A stretch of DNA of 64,000 nt from the NCBI RefSeq assembly GCF_026626745.1, contig NZ_JAPNJW010000001.1:4262001-4326000 (forward strand). The letters run 5' to 3'. The position numbers were made by a program, and so were the translations under genes. The stretch comes from Nannocystis sp. RBIL2. Lineage in GTDB: Bacteria; Myxococcota_A; Polyangia; Nannocystales; Nannocystaceae. Below are positions 36,190-44,089 of this stretch, piece after piece. The notes beneath the pieces were generated by a model that saw only the letters and a program-made list of their open reading frames with translations, was not told the DNA's origin and made no database searches. Position 1 is the first letter of the stretch, and each line of letters starts with the position of its first letter.

Positions 36190-37457
36190 CAGAACATGTC
36201 GCGCATCCAGCCGACGAAGCGCTTGCCGATGCCCGGGCGGCGCTCGCCGCGGGGCTGCTGGACCTCGACGGCGGCCATCGGCTGGTGGGCCGCGCCGTAG
36301 AGCACGAGGCCGACGCCGGTCGAGAACTTGGGGTCCTGGATGACCTGGGCGAACCCGCCCTCGGTGAGCGACGGCTGGCCGCGGCCGAAGCTGGCCCCGT
36401 GGACCGGCACGCCGCGGCGGACCGGCATCTGGAACACGTCCTCGACGATCTCGGTCATGCCCTCCATCTGCGAGCCGCCGCCGGTGAGGACGATGCCCGA
36501 GCCGGCCATCTCCATCATCCCGGACTTCAGCAGCTCCTCCTGCGCCATCAGCAGGATCTCCTCGACGCGCGGCTCGATCACCTCGCCGAGGAAGCGGCGG
36601 GGGAACGCCCGCGGCGGGCGCGGGCCGACCCCGGCCACCTCGACCACCGCGTCGCCCTCGATCATGCTGACGAGCGCGCAGCCGTGGCGGCGCTTGATCG
36701 CCTCGGCCTCGGCCACGCTGGTGTGCAGGCCGTGGGCGACGTCCTGGGTGATGCGGTGGCCGCCCATGACGATCACCGAGGTGAACACGTTGGTGCCCTC
36801 GGAGTAGATGGTCAGGTCGGTGGTGCCGCCGCCGATGTCGATCAGCACGACGCCGAGCTCGCGCTCGTCCTCGTGGAGCACGCTGATCGCCGAGGCCAGC
36901 GGCTGCAGCACGACCTCGACGACGTCGAGGCCGGCGCGGTTACAGCACTTGATGATGTTCTGGACGCTGGTCGTGGCGGCGGTGATGACGTGGGCGCGGG
37001 CCTCCATGCGCACGCCGCTCATGCCGATCGGGTCCTTGATCTGGCCCTGGCCGTCGATCATGTACTCGAGCGGCAGGGTGTGGATGATCTGGCGGTCGAG
37101 CGGGATGTTGACCGCCTTGGCCTGCTCGAGCACCCGCGCGACGTCGGCCTCGGTGACCTCGCGGTTGCGCATGCTGACCTGGCCGAGGCTGCTAAACCCG
37201 CGGATGTGACCGCCGGCGATGCCGACGAACACCGACTGGACCTCGACGGCGGCCATCTGCTCGGCCTCCTGGACCGCCTGGGCGATGCTGTTGGTGGTCG
37301 CCTCGATGTTGACCACCACGCCCTGGCGCAGCCCCTCCGACGGACAGGTCCCGACGCCGATGATATCGATGCCGTTCTCGGTCACCTCGCCGATGATCGC
37401 GGCGACCTTGGTCGTGCCGATGTCGAGTCCGACGATCACTTCTCCGACTTCTGCCAT
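36189..37457 (-). CDS. ftsA: Cell division protein FtsA
   Basis: 422 residues, an actin-fold membrane tether for FtsZ. Visible are the phosphate-1 motif IVGLDIGTTKVAAIIGEV (8-25), the 1C-domain region, the phosphate-2 motif VVLIDIGGGTTDLTIY (about 200), the adenosine loop IVLTGGGSQMEGM (about 335) and, at the very end, the amphipathic targeting helix KRFVGWMRDMF. It follows ftsQ by 9 nt. ftsZ is not the next gene, unlike in most bacteria. Confidence 0.96.
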   Translation of the reverse strand: MAEVGEVIVGLDIGTTKVAAIIGEVTENGIDIIGVGTCPSEGLRQGVVVNIEATTNSIAQAVQEAEQMAAVEVQSVFVGIAGGHIRGFSSLGQVSMRNREVTEADVARVLEQAKAVNIPLDRQIIHTLPLEYMIDGQGQIKDPIGMSGVRMEARAHVITAATTSVQNIIKCCNRAGLDVVEVVLQPLASAISVLHEDERELGVVLIDIGGGTTDLTIYSEGTNVFTSVIVMGGHRITQDVAHGLHTSVAEAEAIKRRHGCALVSMIEGDAVVEVAGVGPRPPRAFPRRFLGEVIEPRVEEILLMAQEELLKSGMMEMAGSGIVLTGGGSQMEGMTEIVEDVFQMPVRRGVPVHGASFGRGQPSLTEGGFAQVIQDPKFSTGVGLVLYGAAHQPMAAVEVQQPRGERRPGIGKRFVGWMRDMF

Positions 37458-37466
37458 GACTCGTTC

Positions 37467-38669
37467 CTAGTCGTACTTCGGGATCCCGGAAGCAAATTTG
37501 TTGCCGGAGGCGGCCTTCTTCTTCTTGCCTTTGCTCTTGGCCGGCTTGCTCGGGCCGCTGGCCGGCGGCGCCGCAGCGGCTGGCTCTTGGGCAATGTCCT
37601 TCGAGGCAGGCTTGTGGGCGCCGGCCCCGCGGGCCAGCACCGCGGCCTCGGCCTCGGCGTCGAGGAAGCTGGCGACCACCCGCTCCGGCGTGCCGGGGGC
37701 GGCGTCGAGGTCGAGGTGGACCACCGCGAGCTGCTCGGCCCGCTCGCCGAGCGCCGCGCGCAGGGCGTCGAAGCGGGCCAGCTTGGCCGCGACGTCGCCG
37801 CGGCCGAGCCGCAGCGCGGCGCCGGTCTTGGCGGTGTACAGCTCGACCGCCCCGCCCTGGTCGACGTGGACCTCCGACAGCCGCGGCCGCGCCGCCTGCT
37901 GGTAGGCCGTCAGCGCGTCCAGGCCGCGGCGGATCGCCGACTGCGCCCGCGCGTCGCCGGCCACCAGCTGCTCGCGGTCGACGCCGGTGATCACCGGCAG
38001 CTCGCCGCGCTCGCCCTCCTCGAGCCGCTTGAACGGCACGCCGTCGCGGTCGATCAGGTAGAAGTAACCCGACAGCAGCGCCGCCGCCGCCTCGTGCTCC
38101 TCGACCTCGACGATCAGCGTGTCGGGCAGCGAGCGCTGCACGCTGGCGCGCTTGACCCACGGCTCGGCGGCGATCTTGGCCTGCAGCGCGTCGGTGTCGA
38201 CGGCGAGGATGTTGGTGCCGGGCTCCAGGCCGAGCAGCGACTGCAACCTGTCCACCGGGACATGTGGCGTCGCCTGGTAGACCAGCGACTTGGCCTCGAA
38301 GCGGGCCGAGGTGGTCACGAACTGATAGCTGGCCTGGACCGCCAGCAGCACGCCCCAGGCCAGGCTCACCGCGATCGCCAGGCGAGCGGCGAGGCTGAAC
38401 AGCCGGCGGCCGCGCGCGCCGACCCGCGGGACCGCGGCGACGAGGTTCTTCAGGCCCGCCCGCGGCACGTGGATCGCGGGCTTGGCCCCGGCCCGCGGGG
38501 CGTCGACGCGACGATTGACCCGCGAGCCCGCGCGGCTCGCAGTCACCGCCGGCTTGCGCGCGACTGGCGTGGGCGCCGGCACCGGCCGCGGCCGCGCCTG
38601 CTGCACCCGTCGGTTCTGCTTGCGCGCCGCCGCGGCGTTCGCGCGAGGGCTGTTGTTGAAGAGACCCAT
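37467..38669 (-). CDS. ftsQ: Cell division protein FtsQ
   Basis: 400 residues from ATG 38669. A long basic, Pro/Ala/Arg-rich cytoplasmic tail (1-100) leads to one transmembrane helix (about 105-125: LAARLAIAVSLAWGVLLAV), then a POTRA domain (VYQATPHVPVDRLQSLLGLEPGTNILAVDTDALQAKIAAEPWVKRASVQRSLPDTLIVEV) and the FtsQ beta domain to about 340. The C-terminal tail is Ala/Lys-rich and low complexity (SKGKKKKAASG). Perfect TGTCC-ACCG-GGACA at 38249-38262 lies within the POTRA coding sequence. Forms an operon with ftsA. Confidence 0.93.
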   Translation of the reverse strand: MGLFNNSPRANAAAARKQNRRVQQARPRPVPAPTPVARKPAVTASRAGSRVNRRVDAPRAGAKPAIHVPRAGLKNLVAAVPRVGARGRRLFSLAARLAIAVSLAWGVLLAVQASYQFVTTSARFEAKSLVYQATPHVPVDRLQSLLGLEPGTNILAVDTDALQAKIAAEPWVKRASVQRSLPDTLIVEVEEHEAAAALLSGYFYLIDRDGVPFKRLEEGERGELPVITGVDREQLVAGDARAQSAIRRGLDALTAYQQAARPRLSEVHVDQGGAVELYTAKTGAALRLGRGDVAAKLARFDALRAALGERAEQLAVVHLDLDAAPGTPERVVASFLDAEAEAAVLARGAGAHKPASKDIAQEPAAAAPPASGPSKPAKSKGKKKKAASGNKFASGIPKYD

Positions 38670-38988
38670 GGCGAAGGGAGCGAGCCTGGCGACTATCAGG
38701 CGCCCCATGTGTGGGCAAGAAATCGGCGCCATGTGGGACTGAACATCCGCGCAAGCGCGCGCTCGCGGCGCGATGAAGCGCGCGGCCGCGCGAGGCGAGG
38801 CACCTGGCGCGAAGGACAGGTTCGTGAGCAGCTCGCGCCGGGCGCGGCGATCGGGCACGACATGTCCCGGAGGCCAGGTCCTGCGGTTCGACCGAGCTGC
38901 ACATCCGGACAGGCCTGTGCGCATCCGCCGTCTGCGGCGGCCCGACCGTCCGCGCACCCGTCAGCTGTCCCCGAGGACAGGCGTCGCG
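38670..38988. other. Intergenic region between phyH and ftsQ
   Basis: No gene. It holds three palindrome-family copies: ACATGTCCCGGAGGCCAGGT near 38860, CATCCGGACAGGCCTGTG near 38912 and a perfect CTGTCC-CCGA-GGACAG at 38965-38980, just after the phyH stop. The ftsQ promoter must lie here or upstream; none was defined. Confidence 0.45.
38965..38980 (-). terminator. Palindrome hairpin after phyH
   Basis: CTGTCC, loop CCGA, GGACAG: six perfect pairs, 8 nt past the phyH stop codon. No T-tract. Confidence 0.4.
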
Positions 38989-39828
38989 CTACAGCGCGAA
39001 GTCCCCGAGCTGCGGCCGCTGCAGCCAGTTGCGCGAAGACCACCCCGCGCCCTTCTCGGCCGCGTGCATCGTGAAGGCGTGGCGCGACGCCGCCGAGTGG
39101 TTGTGCGAGCTGCGGTGCGGCAGGTGATCGTGGAACACCACCACGGTGCCGGCCGGCACCTCGAGCGCGACCGCCTGCGCGTCGGTGGGCCAAGGCGTCG
39201 CGTCGATGGTGTGCAGCGTGCCGGTGCGGCTGCTCCAGTCGACCTCGTAGCGCTCGCGCAGGGGAGTGCGGTGGCCGCCGGGCTGCACCCACAGGCAGCC
39301 GTTGTCGCGGTGCGCGTCCTCCAGCGCGACCCACAGGCCGGTCACGCACGCCGGCTCGCTTATCAGATACGTCGCGTCCTGATGCCAGCGGACCTCGCCG
39401 CCGATCCGCGGCTGTTTAAAAATAAACATCGTCTGCCACAGCACCGGCGCGGCGTAGCCGAGGTCGCGCAGCAGCTCGCCGAAGCAGGCCTGGCGGCAGA
39501 ACTCGCGGAACTCGGGCACGAGGTCGTGCAGCGCGTGGCCGATCTTGTTGATCGCCAGCCGCGGCGGGCAGACGAGCCGACCTTCGGCGTCCCGCGCCCC
39601 CTCCTCGAGGAAGCAGCGCACGCCCTCGGCCGAGGCGAAGAACACGTCGTCGCGGCCGGCGTCGCGGTCCTTGGTGGTGAAGACGGTGCGCTCGGCCTCG
39701 GGGTCGAAGCGGTCGACGATCGCCAGCGCCGCGCCGCGGATCGACGCCAGCGCCTCGGCGGCGATCAGGCGCGGCAACACCACGAACCCCTGCTCGCGGA
39801 ACTCGTCGACTCGCTCGCGGCTCAGCAT
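38989..39828 (-). CDS. Phytanoyl-CoA dioxygenase (PhyH) family protein
   Basis: 279 residues. Fe(II)/2-oxoglutarate oxygenase fold: metal ligands in VRWHQDATYL (HxD, about 148-150) and a distal His in VVFHDHLPHRSSHNHS, with Arg in SRHAFTMH for 2-oxoglutarate. Nearest in style to the PHYHD1 branch. Substrate unknown. Its ATG overlaps the end of the lysR gene by 7 nt, so regulator and enzyme are co-transcribed. This module sits inside what is normally a continuous division-gene cluster. Confidence 0.85.
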   Translation of the reverse strand: MLSRERVDEFREQGFVVLPRLIAAEALASIRGAALAIVDRFDPEAERTVFTTKDRDAGRDDVFFASAEGVRCFLEEGARDAEGRLVCPPRLAINKIGHALHDLVPEFREFCRQACFGELLRDLGYAAPVLWQTMFIFKQPRIGGEVRWHQDATYLISEPACVTGLWVALEDAHRDNGCLWVQPGGHRTPLRERYEVDWSSRTGTLHTIDATPWPTDAQAVALEVPAGTVVVFHDHLPHRSSHNHSAASRHAFTMHAAEKGAGWSSRNWLQRPQLGDFAL

Positions 39829-40760
39829 CGGCTGCCATCCTTACCCGTCGCCAGCGTCTTGGCGGCGGCGAAGATCTGCTGGCGCAGCCACAGGTGGCCC
39901 GGGTCGTCCTGGTGGCGCTCGTGCCACACCTGGCGCACCGTGAAGCCCGGGACCGCCAGCGGCGGCGCCAGAGTGCGCAGATCGAGGGCCGGGCCGAGCC
40001 GCCGCACCAGCCGCGCCGGCGTCGTCAGGACGAGGTCGGAGCTGGCGACGATGAGCGGCGCCGCCAGGAAGTGCGGCACGACCAGGGCGATCTGCCGCGC
40101 GTGCCCGAGCTCGGCCAGCTGCTCGTCGACCACGCTCTGCGACCCGCCGCGCACGCTGACCAGGACGTGGCGCAGGCGCAGGTAGGTCGCCAGGTCGATG
40201 GTGCGCTTCACGTCCGGGTGGCCCTTGCGGCACACGAGCACCATCTCCTCCGAAAACAGCGCCTGCTGCTGCAGACCGGGGCTGTTCTCGAACACCACCC
40301 CGAGAGCGACGGTGATCGCCCCGGTCTCGAGCGGCGCGGCCACGTCGCTGACCAGCGGGTGGACCCGCAGCTGCACCCCCGGCGCCGCCGCCGACACGCG
40401 GGCGAGCAGCGGCGGCAGCAGCACGGCCTCGATGTAGTCGGTGCTGGCGAGCACGAATTCGCGGCGGCTGGTCCTGGGGTCGAAGCGGGCCGAGTTGCTC
40501 AGGAGGGCGCCGACGTCGCGCAGGGCGGCCCGCAGCGGGACCAACAGCTGCTCGCCGCGGGCGGTAGGGATCATCCCCCCGCGGGTGCGGACCAGCAGCT
40601 CGTCGCCGAAGGTCGCGCGCAGGCGCCCCAGGGCGTGGCTGGTAGCCGAAGCGGTCAGCCCCAGCCGCGCGCCCGCCCGGGTGACGCTGCGCTCGCTGAG
40701 CAGGGCCTCGAGGGCGACCAGCAGGTTGAGGTCGACGCCCTGCAGTTGCACGCCGTGCAT
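39822..40760 (-). CDS. LysR-type transcription regulator
   Basis: 312 residues. N-terminal winged helix (LNLLVALEALLSERSVTRAGARLGLTASATSHALGRLRATFGDELLVRTRGGMIPTARGEQLL, about 9-72) and a periplasmic-binding-type effector domain. The pattern is that of the NodD/LinR-like subgroup. Divergent from an SDR gene with 69 bp between starts, and overlapping the PhyH gene, so it likely controls both. Ligand unknown. Confidence 0.9.
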   Translation of the reverse strand: MHGVQLQGVDLNLLVALEALLSERSVTRAGARLGLTASATSHALGRLRATFGDELLVRTRGGMIPTARGEQLLVPLRAALRDVGALLSNSARFDPRTSRREFVLASTDYIEAVLLPPLLARVSAAAPGVQLRVHPLVSDVAAPLETGAITVALGVVFENSPGLQQQALFSEEMVLVCRKGHPDVKRTIDLATYLRLRHVLVSVRGGSQSVVDEQLAELGHARQIALVVPHFLAAPLIVASSDLVLTTPARLVRRLGPALDLRTLAPPLAVPGFTVRQVWHERHQDDPGHLWLRQQIFAAAKTLATGKDGSRC

Positions 40761-40829
40761 CCTATCATGAAGACGATGCGCTTGCTGCAACTCCGCCGCG
40801 GCCGCACGATGGCGGCCGAGGACGACGAC

Positions 40830-41558
40830 ATGAGCAAGCGAATCATCCTGATCACCGGGGCGTACAAGGGCATCGGCTTCGAGACCGCGCGGCAGCTGGC
40901 GCGCGAGGGCCACACGGTCATCGTCGCCGCGCGCGACGCCGCCAAGGCCGAGGCCGCGGTCGCCCAGCTGGCCGGCGAGGGGCTCGGCGCCGAGGCCGTC
41001 GCGCTCGACGTGACCGACGCCGCCTCGATCGCCCGCGCCGCCGAGCAGGTCGGCGCCCGCCACGGCAAGCTCGACACCCTGGTCAACAACGCCGGCGTCG
41101 TGCAGGAGGGCTGGGGCACCACCACCAGCCAGACCACGCTCGACCAGTGGCGCGGCACCTTCGAGGCCAACGTGTTCGGCCTGGTCGCGGTGACTCAGGC
41201 GTTCCTGCCGCTGGTCCGCAAGAGCGAGGCCGGCCGGATCGTCAACGTCAGCAGCATCCTCGGCTCGCTGACCCTGCACGCCGACCCGTCGTCGCCGATC
41301 TACGACATGAAGTCGGTCGCCTACGACACCTCGAAGGCCGCGGTCAACCAGTACACGATCCACCTCGCCCACGAGCTCCGCGACACCGGCATCAAGGTCA
41401 ACGCGGCTCACCCGGGGTGGGTCAAGACCGACCTCGGCGGCGAGCAGGCGCCGATGGAGGTCGAAGACGGCGCCAAGACCAGCGTGTGGCTGGCCACCCT
41501 GCCCGCGGACGGCCCGACCGGCGGCTTCTTCCACATGCGCGACCGGCTGCCCTGGTAA
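40830..41558 (+). CDS. Short-chain dehydrogenase/reductase
   Basis: 242 residues from ATG 40830 (GAGGA upstream). The cofactor loop is LITGAYKGIGFETARQLA, followed by LVNNAGV, catalytic Ser in NVSSILGSL, and YDTSKAAVNQYT (YxxxK). It resembles carbonyl-reductase-like classical SDRs. An in-frame ATG at 40767 would add 21 residues but would leave only 6 bp to the LysR start. Divergent from, and probably regulated by, the LysR gene. Confidence 0.88.
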   Translation: MSKRIILITGAYKGIGFETARQLAREGHTVIVAARDAAKAEAAVAQLAGEGLGAEAVALDVTDAASIARAAEQVGARHGKLDTLVNNAGVVQEGWGTTTSQTTLDQWRGTFEANVFGLVAVTQAFLPLVRKSEAGRIVNVSSILGSLTLHADPSSPIYDMKSVAYDTSKAAVNQYTIHLAHELRDTGIKVNAAHPGWVKTDLGGEQAPMEVEDGAKTSVWLATLPADGPTGGFFHMRDRLPW

Positions 41559-41585
41559 TTCGTAGCGCTCGCGGAGAGCTGTGCG

Positions 41586-41615
41586 AAGGGACATGCCCGA
41601 TCGGGCATGTCCCTT
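41586..41615 (+). terminator. Intrinsic terminator built from the CATG palindrome (for the SDR gene)
   Basis: A perfect 30-bp palindrome: AAGGGACATGCCCGA followed by its exact reverse complement, then TTTT (41614-41617) on the top strand. This is the clearest Rho-independent terminator in the window and shows the palindrome family in use as a terminator. Confidence 0.8.
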
Positions 41616-41665
41616 TTGCCATGCGCGCGCGAGCGGCCGAGTCAACGAGCCGCGCACATGCGAAA

Positions 41666-41693
41666 AGGGACATGCTCCAAGGAGCATGTCCCT
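41666..41693 (-). terminator. Intrinsic terminator built from the CATG palindrome (for ftsZ)
   Basis: AGGGACATGCTCC-AA-GGAGCATGTCCCT: 13 perfect pairs, with AAA at 41663-41665 on its left, which is a U-run for leftward transcription. It serves ftsZ and mirrors the rightward terminator at 41586-41615. Confidence 0.75.
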
Positions 41694-41717
41694 CGCGTCA
41701 GGCGCCGGAGGCCGACT

Positions 41718-43211
41718 TCAGCGGATGAAGCCGTTCTCGTCGCGGCGGCGCAGGAACGCCGGGATCTCGCTCGGGTCGCTGCCGACCGCGGGCGGCTCGA
41801 CGCGCTGCGACTGGCGCAAGCCCTGATGGCCCTGCTGCTGCGGGTGGACCTGCTGCTGCGGGTGGACCTGCTGCTGCGGGTGGACCTGCTGCTGCGGGTG
41901 GACCTGCTGCTGCGGGTGGACCTGCGGGTGGACGGGCGGGTGGACTTGCGGCGCGCTCGGCTGGCCGATCACGCCCGAGCGGCTCATGCTCGACGAGCTG
42001 GCCGAAGGGACAGGCACCGAGGTGGCCCGCTCGTGGACGCCGAGGCGCTCGACCATCGACTGGCGCAGGCTGCTGGAGCTCTGCTGCGGCTGCGGCGGCG
42101 GCTGCTGCGGGTTCGCGGCGAACATCGGGTTCTGCTGCACGGGCTGCGGGCTCGGCATGCCGAACGGGACCTGGACCTGCGAACGGCGCTTGCCCGGCGG
42201 GCTCGTCATGGACGAGCGGATGACCTGCTCGAGCTCCTCCTCGGCCGGCGCGTGGCGGTCGAAGCCGGTGGCGATGACGGTGATGCGCAGCGCGTCGCCC
42301 ATGTTGTGGTCGATGACGGCGCCGAAGATGATGTTGCAGTCCTCGTGGGCGGCCTCCTGGATCAGCGAGGCGGCCTCCTCGACCTCGTGAAGCTTGAGGT
42401 CAGGACCGGCGGTGATGTTGATGAGGATGCCCTGGGCGCCGTGGATCGTGACGTCCTCGAGCAGCGGCGAGCTGATCGCCTGCTGGGCCGCCGCGAGCGC
42501 GCGACCCTCGTCGTGGCCGATGCCCATGCCCATCAGCGCGCGGCCCTGGCCGCTCATGATGGTGCGCACGTCGGCGAAGTCGACGTTGATGATGCCCGGG
42601 ACGGTGATGAGGTCGGACACGCCCTGGGTGGCGTGCTGCAGCACCTCGTCGGCCAGGCGGAAGCTGTCGAGCAGGCTGGTGTTCGAGGAGGTGACCTGCA
42701 GCAGGCGATCGTTCGGGATCGTGATGAGGGTGTCGACGGCCTTCTCGAGCTTCTCGATGCCGGAGTCGGCGAACCGCAGGCGACGCTTGCCCTCGAAGCG
42801 GAACGGCTTGGTGACGACGCCGACGGTCAGCGCGCCCATCTCCCGCGCGATCTGGGCGATGATCGGCGCGGCGCCCGTGCCGGTGCCGCCGCCCATGCCC
42901 GCGGTCACGAACACCATGTCGGCCCCGCGCAGCGCCTCGGCGATCTCGTCGACGCTCTCGAGCGCAGCCTCGCGGCCCTTCTCCGGGTTGGCGCCCGCCC
43001 CGAGCCCGCGCGTGACGTCCTTGCCGAGCTGGATCACGGTCTGGGCCATGCTCTTCTCGAGCGCCTGCACGTCGGTGTTCGCCGTGTAGAACTCGACGCC
43101 CTCGACCTTGTTCGTGATCATCGTATTGACGGCGTTGCCTCCAGCCCCGCCGACGCCGATGACCTTGATCTTCGCCTGTTGAACGATTTCCTCGAGTTCG
43201 AACTGCGCCAT
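41718..43211 (-). CDS. ftsZ: Cell division GTPase FtsZ
   Basis: 497 residues from ATG 43211. GTPase core: KVIGVGGAGGNAVNTM, the tubulin signature GGGTGTGAAP and the T7 loop region NVDFADVRTIM with the catalytic Asp residues. A long disordered linker (about 330-475) contains Pro/Gln-rich sequence and five or more QVHPQQQ heptad-like repeats. It ends with the conserved tail peptide SEIPAFLRRR that binds FtsA and other partners. Longer than E. coli FtsZ (383) because of the linker. It lies upstream of, not after, ftsQA in the reading direction. Confidence 0.97.
   Translation of the reverse strand: MAQFELEEIVQQAKIKVIGVGGAGGNAVNTMITNKVEGVEFYTANTDVQALEKSMAQTVIQLGKDVTRGLGAGANPEKGREAALESVDEIAEALRGADMVFVTAGMGGGTGTGAAPIIAQIAREMGALTVGVVTKPFRFEGKRRLRFADSGIEKLEKAVDTLITIPNDRLLQVTSSNTSLLDSFRLADEVLQHATQGVSDLITVPGIINVDFADVRTIMSGQGRALMGMGIGHDEGRALAAAQQAISSPLLEDVTIHGAQGILINITAGPDLKLHEVEEAASLIQEAAHEDCNIIFGAVIDHNMGDALRITVIATGFDRHAPAEEELEQVIRSSMTSPPGKRRSQVQVPFGMPSPQPVQQNPMFAANPQQPPPQPQQSSSSLRQSMVERLGVHERATSVPVPSASSSSMSRSGVIGQPSAPQVHPPVHPQVHPQQQVHPQQQVHPQQQVHPQQQVHPQQQGHQGLRQSQRVEPPAVGSDPSEIPAFLRRRDENGFIR
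41831..41947. repeat. 18-bp tandem repeat in the FtsZ linker
   Basis: The unit CCTGCTGCTGCGGGTGGA occurs five times without change at 41831-41920, followed by shortened copies to 41947. It encodes HPQQQV in the linker. Exact copies suggest recent expansion by slippage. Confidence 0.8.
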
Positions 43212-43522
43212 ACTGCCTGCCCACTTTCCCGCCCGGCCTGGCCTGACGGTCATGTGCTTCGCTTCTCGAACTACGCACTTATCCGAGGCGATCGCCCATT
43301 GCAAAAAATTTGTGTTCTTCGCAGGGGTATGTAGTCGCGTGTAGGTCCGACTCATACCCCAGCAAACCAGGCCCAGGCGCCCGAGCGGCGGCTAATTCAC
43401 CGCGTAGATCGTCCATTCGGGCGTAGGGTCGACCCCGCAGGCGGCCGACCGAGGTGTCTCATGGGACAGATTTTGCCTTCCGAACGTGCAGCCGGGCCCG
43501 CCGCCTGCGAGTCCGGCTCGAG

Positions 43523-43558
43523 GGCCTCGATCACACGCGATCGAGGCCGATCGTTTTT
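43523..43558 (+). terminator. Hairpin followed by T5, rightward
   Basis: GGCCTCGATC, loop ACACGC, GATCGAGGCC (10 perfect pairs), then GATCG and TTTTT. It has the form of an intrinsic terminator on the plus strand, although no rightward gene precedes it. It could end antisense or small-RNA transcription, or be structural. Confidence 0.45.
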
Positions 43559-43792
43559 CAGGGAGATCGGACGCGCCAACCGATCCGAGGCGCACCGAGG
43601 CGGCTGTCCCCGCGGACAGAAAAGGTGATCAGGCTTTCAGGCCCGATCACAGCACCAGATCGATCGGCCAGGTTCGAGGAGCGCAGCAGGCGCGGCGACC
43701 ATGCCCGAGCCCGATCGGCGGAGCAAATTTTCGGGCCTGCCGACCCCGGTGCAACGATTGCGGCCGCCCGAGATCCACGCATGCAGATCGGG

Positions 43793-44072
43793 GATCGGTC
43801 CCGAGAGACAGATCGCAATTCCCCCGCCAACCCCGGCTGTGCAGGCCAGAACGGCCCAGATCGGTCCCAGGGGACAGATCGCGATCCACCCCGCGGAGGC
43901 GAGGCCGCCCCCAGCCCCCAGCCCCGATCCGGCGATTCTCCGCCACGACACCGCCGATCGGTCCCCCGGGACAGATCGGTGATTCTCGGCCATTTGTCCG
44001 ATCGGTCCTTCGGGACAGATCCGTCGAATCCCAGGCGGCCGGGCCGCCACGATCGGTCCCTCGGGACAGATC
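43793..44072. repeat. Array of five 22-bp inverted repeats upstream of ftsZ
   Basis: Each unit is GATCGGTCCC, two variable bases, then GGGACAGATC, at 43793, 43859, 43956, 44000 and 44051. The third and fourth bases of the core vary slightly (first copy GAGACAGATC, fourth GATCGGTCCT). All five are in the same orientation, shown by the G/T difference between the arms. Gaps between units are 44, 75, 22 and 29 nt. Related single copies lie at 43455 and 43604. Not a CRISPR: spacing is irregular and the spacers share sequence. Confidence 0.8.
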
Positions 44073-44089
44073 GGCGATTTGTCCGCGAT

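Larger units (their letters stand above)
43212..44089. other. Long non-coding region upstream of ftsZ
   Basis: About 880 bp between ftsZ and aroE, with no credible gene. It holds a hairpin followed by T5 (43523-43558), a perfect CTGTCC-CCGC-GGACAG (43604-43619), a repeat array (43793-44072) and frequent GATC and CGATCG. The ftsZ promoter and control sites should be here. The region is rich in sites of one inverted-repeat type, which suggests regulation or DNA organisation. Confidence 0.55.

Noticed and set aside
38249..38262. Regulatory operator in ftsQ
   Set aside because: The same TGTCC-N4-GGACA stem occurs in many unrelated genes, so it is better explained as a member of the dispersed family.
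43793..44072. CRISPR array
   Set aside because: Repeats are self-palindromic 22-mers with irregular gaps of 22-75 nt, gaps share sequence, and there are no cas genes.
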